From JBBPYA01 sp038200385 (GTDB lineage Bacteria; Actinomycetota; Actinomycetes; Mycobacteriales; Geodermatophilaceae): a stretch of DNA of 20,548 nucleotides. Each line of letters opens with the position of its first letter. The stretch's first letter is position 1. The translations under genes and the position numbers were made by a program. The stretch spans positions 1-20,548 of the forward strand of contig JBBPYA010000206.1 in the NCBI GenBank assembly GCA_038200385.1, in the 5' to 3' direction. This document shows positions 6,733 to 14,627 of this stretch, one piece after another. A model generated the notes under the pieces. The model saw nothing but the letters and a program-made list of their open reading frames with translations. It was not told the origin of the DNA and made no database searches.

Positions 6733-7944
6733 TCAGCGGTACACCCGGACCTGATCGGCGGCGCCCACCACGATCGAGGAACCGAGCAGTTCCAGCGTGG
6801 CCCCGCGTGGCGGCATCTCCCCGGCGGCAGCGATGGACCGTTGCGTCCCTCCCGTGACCAGATCGAGCTGCGCGAAGTCCGTTCCGTTGTACACCAGCAG
6901 GGACTTGCCGAGCAGCACCGCCGCCGTCGTCGCCGGGCGGACCCAGGAGATCGAGCCGTTGCGCAGATCCAGCAACAGCACCGCCGACCCGGTCGTGAGC
7001 ACGTAGCGGTCGGGTAGGGCTATCGCCCGGGGTACGGCGCTGCCCTCGACCGCCAGCGCCGGGTCGACGAGGTCCGTGAGCTGCACGCCGTCCCGGTCGA
7101 ACACCTGTAGCCGGGCCTGTGCGGATCCGGACAGCACGCCGACGTCACCGCTCGCGCTGAGCAGGTGCAGCGGACCGCCGGCCGGGGTGGCCGTCCAACG
7201 CTGCTCGCCGGTGAACCCGTCCAGGACGACCAGGGACGAGCCGGCCTCGGGGCAGTCCAGGGCGACGACGACGCCGACGTCACCGGGCAACGCATCGCCG
7301 ATCAGGCAGCCGCCTGGGGGGTCGTAGCGCCAGCGCAGACCGTTCGTGACCGTTCCGAGCACGGTCAGCCCGGTCGGTGTGAACGCCACAGTGAGCTGGT
7401 CGGTGCTGCGCAACGTGATGGCCGAGAGGAAGCTGACGCTGCGGTACCAGCGGCGTTGCCCGGTGTCCGCGTCCAGGGCGACCGCCTCGTCGCATCCCCC
7501 GTCGGTCCGGAACACGGCGACGACCACGTCGTCGGCCCCGGTCCAGTCGCACAGGGTGGCCGTCGAGCGAAGGTAGTGCCAGCGCTCCTCGCCGGTCGCC
7601 TGATCCAGCCCCGCCAGTCCGTGTTCGTTGCCGGTGATGACCGTGGACGCCTCGACGGCATATGTGTCGGCCGGCCCGGTGCCGGCCGACCAGGCCAGCG
7701 TCACGCTGTCACCCGGGAGTGCTCTGGTGGGTACGGACGGCTTCCCGGCTGCGGTCCGCAGGTCGGTGTTGGCGAAGTCGCTGCCGTTCCAGAGCACGGC
7801 CAGCACGACGACGGCCACCGCCACGGCGGCGGTCCAGATGAGGACCCGCCTGGTCGGACGCAGTCGGCCGGGGCGCTCTGACCCCCGGCCGGGGCGCTCA
7901 GACCCCCGGCCGGGGTGCGGGCCGCTCGGCGTCGCGTCGTCCAC
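6733..7944 (-). CDS. Membrane-anchored PQQ-like beta-propeller repeat protein
   Basis: A 403-residue type II membrane protein. It has a cytoplasmic Arg/Pro/Gly-rich head containing a GRGSERP tandem repeat (residues about 12-27), one membrane helix (about 33-52) and an outer domain. The outer domain has repeated blades of the PQQ/YVTN type, with signatures GLDQATGEERWHY, ALDADTGQRRWYR, VLDGFTGEQRWTA and LDLRNGSISWVR. No PQQ-enzyme active site is seen, so it is probably a structural propeller, the positional equivalent of Rv3212. C-terminal Trp signatures are lost in the last blade. The role may be envelope scaffolding; function is unproven. Start GTG 7944 follows TAGCGT by 7 nt (leaderless). 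It is divergent from fbiC and convergent with the ParA gene; this ParA/propeller pairing recurs in actinobacteria as I recall. Confidence 0.78.
   Translation of the reverse strand: MDDATPSGPHPGRGSERPGRGSERPGRLRPTRRVLIWTAAVAVAVVVLAVLWNGSDFANTDLRTAAGKPSVPTRALPGDSVTLAWSAGTGPADTYAVEASTVITGNEHGLAGLDQATGEERWHYLRSTATLCDWTGADDVVVAVFRTDGGCDEAVALDADTGQRRWYRSVSFLSAITLRSTDQLTVAFTPTGLTVLGTVTNGLRWRYDPPGGCLIGDALPGDVGVVVALDCPEAGSSLVVLDGFTGEQRWTATPAGGPLHLLSASGDVGVLSGSAQARLQVFDRDGVQLTDLVDPALAVEGSAVPRAIALPDRYVLTTGSAVLLLDLRNGSISWVRPATTAAVLLGKSLLVYNGTDFAQLDLVTGGTQRSIAAAGEMPPRGATLELLGSSIVVGAADQVRVYR
7866..7915 (-). repeat. 21-bp in-frame tandem repeat in the propeller gene
   Basis: A 21-bp unit occurs at 7866-7886 and 7887-7907, with a partial third copy to 7915; the first two differ at few positions. 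Each contains the 12-bp palindrome ccccggccgggg or most of it. Because the unit is 7 codons long it duplicates the residues GRGSERP in the cytoplasmic head without shifting the frame. Confidence 0.75.
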
Positions 7945-7951
7945 GGCTGCG

Positions 7952-7957
7952 ACGCTA
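7952..7957 (-). promoter_or_regulatory. -10 element TAGCGT, leaderless start at 7944
   Basis: The minus strand reads TAGCGT from 7957 to 7952, then 7 nt, then GTG at 7944. No Shine-Dalgarno sequence is present. Confidence 0.5.
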
Positions 7958-8006
7958 GCCCGGCGACCTGTGTGACCGTGCGCGCCGCGTCCGACCGGCA
8001 GGTGCG

Positions 8007-8012
8007 TACCGT
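8007..8012 (+). promoter_or_regulatory. Candidate -10 TACCGT for fbiC
   Basis: TACCGT would set the transcript start near 8019, giving a leader of about 50 nt that contains the ribosome binding site gggagg (8055-8060). Unlike its neighbours, fbiC thus appears to have a conventional leader. Confidence 0.35.
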
Positions 8013-8070
8013 CGAGGTGGACCGAACGGGCGCCCGAGGGTCACGGGCTCATCAGGGAGGGTGGCGGCCG

Positions 8071-10428
8071 GTGGACGTGCAGCTGACCTCGGAATCGACC
8101 GACGCCCTGACCGGGCGGGCCGCCGCGGTGCGCGCCGCGACCCACGGGACCCGGATCACATACTCACCCAAGGTCTTCATCCCGCTCACCAGGCTGTGCC
8201 GGGACCGCTGCGGATACTGCACGTTCGCCACCGCCCCGGCGCACCTGCCCGAGCCGTACCTGACCCCCGACGAGGTCCTCGCCGTGGCTCGGCGGGGCGC
8301 CGAGGCCGGCTGTCACGAGGCGCTGTTCACCCTCGGCGAGCAGCCCGAGGATCGTTACCCGGTCGCGCTGTCGTGGCTGACCGAGCACGGCTGGTCGTCC
8401 ACTGTGGACTATCTGGTCGGGATGTGCCGGCTGGTGCTGGCCGAGACGGGGCTGCTGCCGCATGCCAACGCCGGCGCCATCAGCACCGAGGAGTTGTCCC
8501 GCCTGCGCGGCGTGAGCGCCTCACAGGGGATGATGATCGAGTCGCTGCGCGAGGACCTGCCCGCCCACCGCGGGGCCCCGGACAAGCGCCCGGCCAGGCG
8601 GCTGGCGACCCTGGAGGTGGCCGGGCGGCTGGCCGTCCCCTTCACGACCGGGATCCTGGTCGGCATCGGTGAGACCGAGCAGGACCGGGTGCGTGCACTG
8701 GCGGCGATCGCAACCGCGCACCGCCGGCACGGGCACGTGCAGGAAGTGATCGTGCAGAACTTCCTGCCCAAGCCGGGGACCGGAATGCGGTCCGCGCCGC
8801 CGTGCCCGCCGGAGCAGCACCGCCGCGCCGTCGCGCTGGCCCGGCTGATCCTGCCGTCGGACGTGCATGTGCAGGCTCCGCCCAACCTGTCCGAGCCCGA
8901 GCAGCTGGGCGGGCTGATCGCGGCGGGGCTGGACGACTGGGGCGGTGTGTCGCCGGTCACTGCCGACCACGTGAACCCGGAGCGGCCGTGGCCGTCGCTG
9001 GCGGCGCTGCGTGACGCCACCGAGGACGCCGGATTCTCGCTGGCGCCGCGGCTGACCATCTATCCCTCCTTCGCGCTGGATCCGGGGCGGTGGCTGGACG
9101 ACGCGCTGCGGTTCCCGGTCCTCGACCGCTCCGACGCCGAGTCGCTGGGCCGCGACGACCCGGGGGCGAGCTGGCCCGAGCAGCACGCCGCGGCGGCCAA
9201 CGTGGGGACCGGCGCCGAGGTCGTCCAGATCGGGCGCCGGTCCACCGCGTGGTACTCCGGCGCCGACCGGAACCCGCCGGTGCTGGTCCCGGCGGCGGCC
9301 CGGCACGGCGGCGCGGTGGGCGAGGTGCTCACCGGCGTCCGGGCCGGCCAGGAGCCGGGCGAGGACGAACTCGTCACGCTGTTCTCCGCCCGCGGCCCCG
9401 AGGTGGCGGCCGTGGCCGGGCTGGCCGACACGTTCCGTCGCGAGGCCGTCGGCGACACGGTGACCTACGTCGTGAACCGGAACATCAACTACACGAACGT
9501 GTGTACCTACCGCTGCACGTTCTGCGGGTTCTCCAAGGGGCCGCTGTCGCTGAACCTGCGCGGCAAGCCGTACCTGCTCACCCTCGACGACGTCGCCGAG
9601 CGCTCCGAGGAGGCCTGGCGGCTCGGCGCGACCGAGGTCTGCCTGCAGGGCGGGATCCATCCCAGCTTCGACGGCAACTTCTACGTCGAGGTGGCCGCGG
9701 CGGTGCATGCGGCGGTCCCCGACATCCACATCCACGGGTTCACCGCGCTGGAGGTCACCGAGGGGGCCCGCCGGCTCGGCGAGCCGCTGGTGGACTACCT
9801 GCGCCGGCTGCAGGCGGCCGGGCTGCGCTCACTGCCCGGAACGGCGGCGGAGATCCTGGACGACGAGATCCGCGCGGTGTTGTGTCCGGACAAGATCGAC
9901 ACCCAGGAGTGGCTGGACGCCCACCGTGCCGCGCACTCGATCGGGCTGCGCTCGAACATCACGATCATGTTCGGGGCGGTGGAGCAGCCCAGGCACTGGG
10001 CCCGCCACCTGCTGGCGACCCGGGCGTTGCAGCGGGAGACCGGCGGGTTCACCGAGTTCGTCGGGTTGCCGTTCGTGCACATGGCGGCCCCGATCTACCT
10101 CAAGCGCCGGGCCCGGCGCGGACCGACCTGGCGCGAGGTGCTGCTCATGCACGCCGTGGCGCGGATCGCCTACCACGGGCTGATCGACAACATCCAGGCG
10201 TCGTGGGTCAAGCTGGGTGCGGTCGGCGCGGGCCAGCTGCTGCAGGGCGGCGTCAACGATCTGGGTGGCACGCTGATGGACGAGAACATCAGCCGGGCTG
10301 CCGGTGCCGCGCACGGTCAGGCCCTCGACGAGGCGGACTTCCGCCGGATCGCGGGCACGGCCGGGCGTCGCCTGCAGCAGCGCACGACGCTGTACGGGCG
10401 GCCGGACCGCCCCGCGTTCGTCTCCTGA
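8071..10428 (+). CDS. fbiC: FO synthase FbiC (fused CofG-CofH), F420 biosynthesis
   Basis: A 785-residue bifunctional radical-SAM enzyme. It makes the deazaflavin FO (7,8-didemethyl-8-hydroxy-5-deazariboflavin) from tyrosine and 5-amino-6-ribitylamino-uracil, the first committed step to coenzyme F420. The N-terminal CofG half has the CX3CX2C cluster motif CRDRCGYC (C43, C47, C50), and the C-terminal CofH half has CTYRCTFC (C478, C482, C485). Both halves keep the family core: HANAGAIS and GILVGIGET in the first, GGIHPSFDG and LPGTAAEILDDE in the second. Length matches actinobacterial FbiC; archaea and cyanobacteria have two separate proteins. Start GTG 8071 has gggagg 10 nt upstream; GTG 8077 is also possible. 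The gene stands alone, divergent from the propeller gene and convergent with the helicase, and the other F420 genes are not here. Confidence 0.96.
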   Translation: MDVQLTSESTDALTGRAAAVRAATHGTRITYSPKVFIPLTRLCRDRCGYCTFATAPAHLPEPYLTPDEVLAVARRGAEAGCHEALFTLGEQPEDRYPVALSWLTEHGWSSTVDYLVGMCRLVLAETGLLPHANAGAISTEELSRLRGVSASQGMMIESLREDLPAHRGAPDKRPARRLATLEVAGRLAVPFTTGILVGIGETEQDRVRALAAIATAHRRHGHVQEVIVQNFLPKPGTGMRSAPPCPPEQHRRAVALARLILPSDVHVQAPPNLSEPEQLGGLIAAGLDDWGGVSPVTADHVNPERPWPSLAALRDATEDAGFSLAPRLTIYPSFALDPGRWLDDALRFPVLDRSDAESLGRDDPGASWPEQHAAAANVGTGAEVVQIGRRSTAWYSGADRNPPVLVPAAARHGGAVGEVLTGVRAGQEPGEDELVTLFSARGPEVAAVAGLADTFRREAVGDTVTYVVNRNINYTNVCTYRCTFCGFSKGPLSLNLRGKPYLLTLDDVAERSEEAWRLGATEVCLQGGIHPSFDGNFYVEVAAAVHAAVPDIHIHGFTALEVTEGARRLGEPLVDYLRRLQAAGLRSLPGTAAEILDDEIRAVLCPDKIDTQEWLDAHRAAHSIGLRSNITIMFGAVEQPRHWARHLLATRALQRETGGFTEFVGLPFVHMAAPIYLKRRARRGPTWREVLLMHAVARIAYHGLIDNIQASWVKLGAVGAGQLLQGGVNDLGGTLMDENISRAAGAAHGQALDEADFRRIAGTAGRRLQQRTTLYGRPDRPAFVS

Positions 10429-10449
10429 GCGCTGCCCCGCTCGTGGGAC

Positions 10450-10465
10450 CGACCCGGCCGGGTCG
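10450..10465. terminator. Palindrome between convergent fbiC and helicase genes
   Basis: Perfect 16-bp palindrome, cgacccgg followed directly by ccgggtcg, in the 76-bp gap between two convergent genes. It would form a short hairpin on either strand and is a plausible bidirectional terminator. No T-tract is present. Confidence 0.4.
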
Positions 10466-10504
10466 CTGCACCCACCCTGGCGGCGGCCGGTCCGTGCTGG
10501 ACGC

Positions 10505-12289
10505 TCAGTCGGCGGCGGGCTTGCTGGCCGCGCCGCCCCGTCGGCGTCGCCGCCGCGGCTTGCCGGCCGCTGAGTGCTCGCCCGGGCCGGACCGACTGTC
10601 CTCGACGGCACCATCCGGCGTACCCACGGACGCGGTGCTCCCGCGGCCGGCCGCACCGACGCGGGTGCGGCGGCGGTCCCGGCGCTGACCGGCGGGACGG
10701 TCGACGACCGCCGCGTCCTCGGTGCCGGAGCGACCCCGCGGCGCGGCCCCGCGACCACCCACGGTGCGGGCCGGTGCCTTGCGGGCCCGTCCGGTCTCGC
10801 CGAGGTCCTCCACGGCTTCGGCGTCCAGACCCTCGCGGACCCGCCGGGACCGGGGAAGTCGCCCGGCCACCCCGGCCGGGATGCCGAGTTCGGTGCGCAG
10901 GTGGATGTTGGTCGAGTAGGTCTCCGGCGGCTCGGCCAGCCCGAGCTCGAGAGCGGAGTCGATCAGCTGCCAGCGCGGCATGTCGTCCCAGTCGATGAAC
11001 GTCACCGCCGTACCGGACTTGCCGGCGCGGGCGGTCCGCCCGATCCGGTGCAGGTAGGTCTTCTCGTCCTCGGGGCACTGGTAGTTCACCACGTGCGTGA
11101 CACCCTCGACGTCGATCCCGCGGGCGGCGACGTCGGTAGCCACCAGCACGTCGACCTTGCCGTTGCGGAAGGCCCGAAGCGCCTGCTCGCGGGCGCCCTG
11201 CCCGAGATCCCCGTGCACCGCGGCGGCTGCGAAGCCGCGGTCGGCCAACTCGTCGGCGACCTTGGACGCGGTCCGTTTCGTCCGGCAGAACACCATCGTC
11301 AGACCCCGGCCCTCGGCCTGCAGGATCCGGGCCAGCATCTCGACCTTGTCCATGGCGTGCGCGCGCAGCGGGATCTGGGTGACCTCGGGAACCGTGCGGT
11401 TCTCGTTCGGCGGTTCGGCCCGGATGTGCGTAGGCCGGCTCATGAATCGTCGGGCCAGGGTGACGATCGGTCCGGGCATGGTCGCGCTGAACAGCATCGT
11501 CTGCCGCTTGTCGGGGACCATGCCGAGCACCCGCTCGATGTCGGGCAGGAAGCCCAGGTCGAGCATCTCGTCGGCCTCGTCCAGGACCAGCAGGGCGACC
11601 TTGCCGAGGACCAGATGGCCCTGCTCGGCCAGGTCGAGCAGCCGGCCGGGGGTGCCGACGACCACCTCGATACCCTGGCGCAGCGCCTGGATCTGGGGCT
11701 CGTAGGCCCGTCCGCCGTAGATCGCCAGCACCCGCACGCCGCGCGTCTCACCGGCGGCGGCGATGTCGCGCGCCACCTGGACGCACAGCTCGCGGGTCGG
11801 CACGACCACGAGTGCCTGGGGTACGCCGTCGGCTCCCTCGTCGCGGCTGAGCAGGCGCTGCAGCATCGGGACGCCGAAGCCGAGGGTCTTGCCGGTTCCG
11901 GTCCGGGCCTGACCGATCAGGTCGTGCCCGGCCAGCGCGAGCGGGAGGGTGAGTTCCTGGATGGCGAAGGTCCGGGTGATGCCGTGCACGGCGAGGGCCT
12001 GCACGGTTTCCTCGCGGACGCCGAGTTCGGCGAACAGCGGGCTGTCGGCGGACACCGGGGCGCGGCCGGCAAGTTCCTCGGCCTCGACGTCCGGCGCGCC
12101 GGACTCGGCGTGGTCCAGGGCGACCGCGGACGCAGCTGCGGCGGTGTCGGCTGCCGAGGAGTCGGCGACGGACTCGGATTCGGTGGATTCGGGTGTGGAG
12201 AGGTCGGCGGTCAGGGTGAAGCCTTTCGTCGTGGCGAGCGCGATGGTGCTTCTCGTCGGTTCGATCGCGCGGACGACGGGGCTACCCAC
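10505..12289 (-). CDS. rhlE: DEAD-box ATP-dependent RNA helicase (RhlE-like)
   Basis: A DEAD-box helicase of about 594 residues. All motifs are present: Q motif (FAIQELTLPLAL), motif I ARTGTGKT, Ia PTRELCVQ, TPGRLLDL, motif II DEAD in VLDEADEMLDLG, motif III SAT, MVFCRTKRTA, VATDVAARGIDV, and motif VI HRIGRTARAGK. It unwinds RNA duplexes and probably assists ribosome assembly or RNA decay. A long C-terminal Arg/Gly/Ala-rich tail ending in RRRRRRGG gives nonspecific RNA binding. It is the positional equivalent of Rv3211. The start is uncertain: GTG 12289 is the only standard start upstream of the acidic N-terminal region. A CTG at 12214-12212, seven nt after aaagg, would begin LTADLSTPES and matches where family members commonly begin. 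A -10 TAGACT (12339-12334) would give a long leader in the latter case. Confidence 0.88.
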   Translation of the reverse strand: MGSPVVRAIEPTRSTIALATTKGFTLTADLSTPESTESESVADSSAADTAAAASAVALDHAESGAPDVEAEELAGRAPVSADSPLFAELGVREETVQALAVHGITRTFAIQELTLPLALAGHDLIGQARTGTGKTLGFGVPMLQRLLSRDEGADGVPQALVVVPTRELCVQVARDIAAAGETRGVRVLAIYGGRAYEPQIQALRQGIEVVVGTPGRLLDLAEQGHLVLGKVALLVLDEADEMLDLGFLPDIERVLGMVPDKRQTMLFSATMPGPIVTLARRFMSRPTHIRAEPPNENRTVPEVTQIPLRAHAMDKVEMLARILQAEGRGLTMVFCRTKRTASKVADELADRGFAAAAVHGDLGQGAREQALRAFRNGKVDVLVATDVAARGIDVEGVTHVVNYQCPEDEKTYLHRIGRTARAGKSGTAVTFIDWDDMPRWQLIDSALELGLAEPPETYSTNIHLRTELGIPAGVAGRLPRSRRVREGLDAEAVEDLGETGRARKAPARTVGGRGAAPRGRSGTEDAAVVDRPAGQRRDRRRTRVGAAGRGSTASVGTPDGAVEDSRSGPGEHSAAGKPRRRRRRGGAASKPAAD

Positions 12290-12333
12290 CAGGCATCCAC
12301 GCACAGGTCCGGGCACAGCGCCCGGTCGGGTGA

Positions 12334-12363
12334 AGTCTACCGCTGCCGACCGACGGGTAGGGT
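12334..12363. promoter_or_regulatory. Overlapping divergent promoters (helicase / ferritin-like gene)
   Basis: TAGACT on the minus strand (12339-12334) and TAGGGT on the plus strand (12358-12363) are back-to-back -10 elements about 18 bp apart. Each promoter's -35 region would therefore overlap the other's -10, so RNA polymerase could hardly use both at once. No -35 hexamers are recognisable. Confidence 0.4.
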
Positions 12364-12385
12364 CGGCGCGTCCGATCGACCGGTT

Positions 12386-13051
12386 GTGAGGAGCCCCACG
12401 CTGAGCGGTGCCGACGAGGCAGCGGTAATCGACCTGCTGGGGGCACTGGCCTACGGCGAGTTGACCGCCTTCGACCGGCTCGCCGAGGACGCCCGGCTCG
12501 CACCTACCCTGGCCGGCAAGGCCGAACTCGCCCGGATGGCCGCTGCCGAGATCGGGCATTACTCGCTGCTGCACCAGCAGATCACCGCGCGCGGCGGGGA
12601 CCCGGAGCGGGCGATGGCACCCTTCGTGCGGGCTGTGGACGCCTTCCACGAGTCGACGAGGGCCACCACGTGGCTGGAGGGCCTGGTCAAGGCCTACGTC
12701 GGGGACGGATTGGCCGCGGACTTCTACCGCGAGGTCGCGCAGTTCCTCGACGCCGACACGAAGGGACTGGTGCTCGAGGTGCTCGCCGACACCGGGCACG
12801 CGGACTTCGCGGTCCGGGAGGTGCGGGCGGCGGTCCGGGCGGATCCGGCGATGGCCGGGCGGCTCGCGCTGTGGGCGCGGCGGCTCGTCGGGGAGGCGCT
12901 GACCCAGTCCCAGCGGGTGATCGGCGAGCGGGACGGGCTGACCGACCTGATCGTCGCCGGCACCGGGGATCTGGCCGGTGTCGCGGCTCTGCTCAAACGG
13001 ATCACCACGGCACACGCCGTACGGATGCAGGCACTGGGCCTGAGCGTCTGA
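12386..13051 (+). CDS. Ferritin-like fold protein (MiaE_2 type)
   Basis: A 221-residue all-helical protein of the ferritin-like/MiaE_2 family (Rv3210c-like). Helix 1 has AYGELTAFDRLAEDA and helix 2 has MAAAEIGHYSLLHQQI. The E...E..H pattern is typical of a carboxylate-bridged diiron site. The C-terminal half (FLDADTKGLVLEVLADTGH) would form helices 3-4 and supply the second half of the site. Relatives are annotated as tRNA 2-methylthio-isopentenyladenine hydroxylase-like, but that activity is not established for this actinobacterial branch. The start is uncertain: GTG 12386 is used here, but gaggag (12388-12393) is seven nt upstream of an in-frame CTG (12401) that would begin SGADEAAVIDLLG. 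It lies divergent from the helicase, an arrangement shared with mycobacteria. Confidence 0.82.
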   Translation: MRSPTLSGADEAAVIDLLGALAYGELTAFDRLAEDARLAPTLAGKAELARMAAAEIGHYSLLHQQITARGGDPERAMAPFVRAVDAFHESTRATTWLEGLVKAYVGDGLAADFYREVAQFLDADTKGLVLEVLADTGHADFAVREVRAAVRADPAMAGRLALWARRLVGEALTQSQRVIGERDGLTDLIVAGTGDLAGVAALLKRITTAHAVRMQALGLSV

Positions 13052-13068
13052 CTCGTCGGACCGCCGCC

Positions 13069-13116
13069 ACAGCGGTCAGGCGACACAGCGGTCAGGCGAC
13101 ACAGCGGTCAGGCGAC
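13069..13116. repeat. Three exact copies of a 16-bp tandem repeat
   Basis: The unit acagcggtcaggcgac is repeated three times without mismatch (13069-13084, 13085-13100, 13101-13116). The third copy contains the stop codon and last two codons of the DUF3107 gene (minus strand, TGA at 13110-13108). On the minus strand every unit carries a TGA. The array fills the gap between two convergent genes and probably arose by replication slippage from the gene's 3' end. Confidence 0.85.
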
Positions 13117-13335
13117 GCCGAAGCCCACTCGCCGGGTGTCAGCCTCGGCGATCTCGACGTAGGCGATGCGGTCCGCCGGCACGATCACCTGGCGACCCTT
13201 CTCCTCAGTCAGGGACAGCACCCCGGAGTCGGTCCCGATCGCCTCGGACACCGCGGCTTGGACCTCGGCGGGGGTCAGCCCGCTGTCCACAGTGAGTTCC
13301 CGAGGCGAGTGCAGCACGCCGATCTTGACCTCCAC
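13108..13335 (-). CDS. DUF3107 protein (TB9.4-like)
   Basis: A 75-residue protein beginning MEVKIGVLHSPRELTVDS and ending RVGFGVA. The length, the EVKIGV start and the VPADRIAYVEI segment match the actinobacteria-specific DUF3107 family, whose M. tuberculosis member TB9.4 (Rv3208A) is known as a T-cell antigen. The biochemical role is unknown; it is small, soluble and lacks membrane segments. GTG 13335 is preceded by a good ribosome binding site aggaagg with 6-nt spacing. The gene follows the FasR-like regulator on the same strand (125-bp gap) as in mycobacteria, but it appears to have its own promoter (TAACCT at 13392-13387). Confidence 0.9.
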   Translation of the reverse strand: MEVKIGVLHSPRELTVDSGLTPAEVQAAVSEAIGTDSGVLSLTEEKGRQVIVPADRIAYVEIAEADTRRVGFGVA

Positions 13336-13354
13336 CGCTGACCTTCCTGTTGCC

Positions 13355-13375
13355 GCCCGGCGACCCGCGCCGGGC
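13355..13375 (-). promoter_or_regulatory. Leader hairpin ahead of the DUF3107 gene
   Basis: Perfect 8-bp GC stem (gcccggcg 13355-13362, cgccgggc 13368-13375) with a 5-nt loop. On the minus strand it lies between the candidate -10 TAACCT (13392-13387) and the ribosome binding site aggaagg (13348-13342). It would be near the 5' end of a leader of roughly 45 nt and could stabilise the message or affect translation. Confidence 0.35.
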
Positions 13376-13460
13376 TCCTGGCTGCGAGGTTATCCCAGCG
13401 TGGCGGTCCGGCCGCCGGGCCTTCCGTGCCCCCGCGTCGGCCGCGAGGTCGCTCGCCGGG

Positions 13461-14087
13461 TCAGGGCTGGGTTGCCGCCGCCTCGTCGTGCGCCGGGAAT
13501 GCCGAGAGGCCCCGCCAGACCAGTGCGACGACCAGGTCGACCGCCTCGGCGCGGTCGATGGCCAGCCGACGATCCAGCCACCACCGGGCACTCATCTCGG
13601 CCATGCCGGTCAGCCCGGCCGACAGCAGCCCGGCCCGGTCCGGACTCGTCCCGGTGTCGTGCATGATCATGCTCGCGACCGCCTCCACGATGTCGGCGAG
13701 TCCGGCGCGAGCCCGCTCGCGCACCGACGGGTGGTTGAGCAGGTCGGACTCGAACAACAGCCGGAACGCCTGGCTGTCCCCGTCGACGAACTCGAAGTAC
13801 GCCGAGACCGCGCCCTCGACCCGCGCCCGGTTGTCGACGGTGGTCGCCAACGCGGTCTTGATGCTTTGGACCAGCGCGTCGATCTGCTCGTCCAGCAGCG
13901 CGAGGTACAGCTCGAACTTGCCGGGAAAGTGTTGGTACAGCACGGGTTTGCTGACACCGGCACGGACCGCGATCTCGTCCATGGCGGCGCCGTGGAAGCC
14001 GCGGGCCACGAAAACGTCCTGGGCGGCCTCGAGTAGCTGGCGACGGCGAAGTCCACGCGGGAGCCGTCCACCCCGAGGCTGCTCCAT
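13461..14087 (-). CDS. fasR: TetR-family regulator, FasR-like
   Basis: A 208-residue TetR regulator. The N-terminal helix-turn-helix is RLPRGLRRRQLLEAAQDVFV through MDEIAVRAGVSKPVLYQHF (about residues 8-55). This and the ligand-domain segments (TTVDNRARVEGAVSAYFEF, DSQAFRLLFESDLLN) align closely with M. tuberculosis FasR (Rv3208), the acyl-CoA-sensing activator of fas and acpS. The neighbours DUF3107, DUF3152 and moeZ are also as in mycobacteria, which supports orthology. It would control fatty-acid synthase expression, with long-chain acyl-CoA releasing it from DNA; that is known for the Mtb protein and inferred here. It starts at ATG 14087, 6 nt after TAGGGT, so the mRNA is leaderless. The N-terminus is shorter than in Mtb FasR. 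Confidence 0.85.
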   Translation of the reverse strand: MEQPRGGRLPRGLRRRQLLEAAQDVFVARGFHGAAMDEIAVRAGVSKPVLYQHFPGKFELYLALLDEQIDALVQSIKTALATTVDNRARVEGAVSAYFEFVDGDSQAFRLLFESDLLNHPSVRERARAGLADIVEAVASMIMHDTGTSPDRAGLLSAGLTGMAEMSARWWLDRRLAIDRAEAVDLVVALVWRGLSAFPAHDEAAATQP

Positions 14088-14093
14088 CCGCGG

Positions 14094-14099
14094 ACCCTA
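14094..14099 (-). promoter_or_regulatory. -10 element TAGGGT, leaderless start at 14087
   Basis: On the minus strand TAGGGT (14099-14094) is followed by 6 nt and then ATG at 14087. No ribosome binding site is present. Confidence 0.55.
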
Positions 14100-14176
14100 T
14101 CGGCCGGCCGGCAGGCCACCACACAGCGCGCACCGCAGCGGCCGGCCGCCACCCCGCCGGACTGTCGACGGCGCTG

Positions 14177-14581
14177 CTACCCGGCCGGCGGGGCCAGTGT
14201 CTGCGCCACTTCCCAGAGGTGCCCGGCAGGGTCGGTGAAGCAGGCGGTGCGCTGCCCCCGGGGCCGGTCCACCGGACCGTTCTGCAGCGCGACCCCCCGC
14301 GCCCGCAGGTCCGCGCACACCGCGTCGGCGTCGTCCACCCAGACCGTGAGCTGGAAGCGCGACCCGGTACCCGATCGGGCCACCGCGCCCGGTGCGACCA
14401 ACTCGTCCGCGGCACTCGAGCGGAGCAGGTTGATCAGGGTGTTGCCGAGGTCGAACACCGCGGAGTCCTCGTCCTCGTGCACCCGCTTGAGCTCGAAGAC
14501 ATCCCGGTAGAACGCCGCCGTAGCGGGCAGATCCTCGACGAACAACGTGATCGCCCCGAGGTCGCGCAGTACTGACGCCAT
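14177..14581 (-). CDS. VOC-superfamily (glyoxalase/bleomycin-resistance fold) protein
   Basis: A 134-residue protein with two beta-alpha-beta-beta-beta modules: ITLFVEDLPATAAFYRDVFEL with AVFDLGNTLINLL, then RFQLTVWVDDADAVCADLRARGVAL with ACFTDPAGHLWEVAQTL. The DPAGHLWE ending is the standard VOC signature and E is a probable metal ligand. Members include glyoxalase I, dioxygenases and antibiotic-binding proteins, so the substrate cannot be assigned. It starts at ATG 14581, with ggag five nt upstream. It reads in the same direction as the fasR-like gene (about 90 bp gap) and is divergent from the hydrolase gene across a promoter region with an inverted repeat. It is not part of the equivalent mycobacterial region. 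Confidence 0.85.
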   Translation of the reverse strand: MASVLRDLGAITLFVEDLPATAAFYRDVFELKRVHEDEDSAVFDLGNTLINLLRSSAADELVAPGAVARSGTGSRFQLTVWVDDADAVCADLRARGVALQNGPVDRPRGQRTACFTDPAGHLWEVAQTLAPPAG

Positions 14582-14627
14582 GTCCGCTCCAGGTTTCGCC
14601 GGGGGCCGGCGGCCGCTGGCCCCGGTA

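Noticed and set aside
10574..12385. Large plus-strand open frame antisense to the DEAD-box helicase, leading into the ferritin-like gene
   Set aside because: The minus strand has all helicase motifs; the plus-strand translation has no known domain until the ferritin-like part begins at about 12386.
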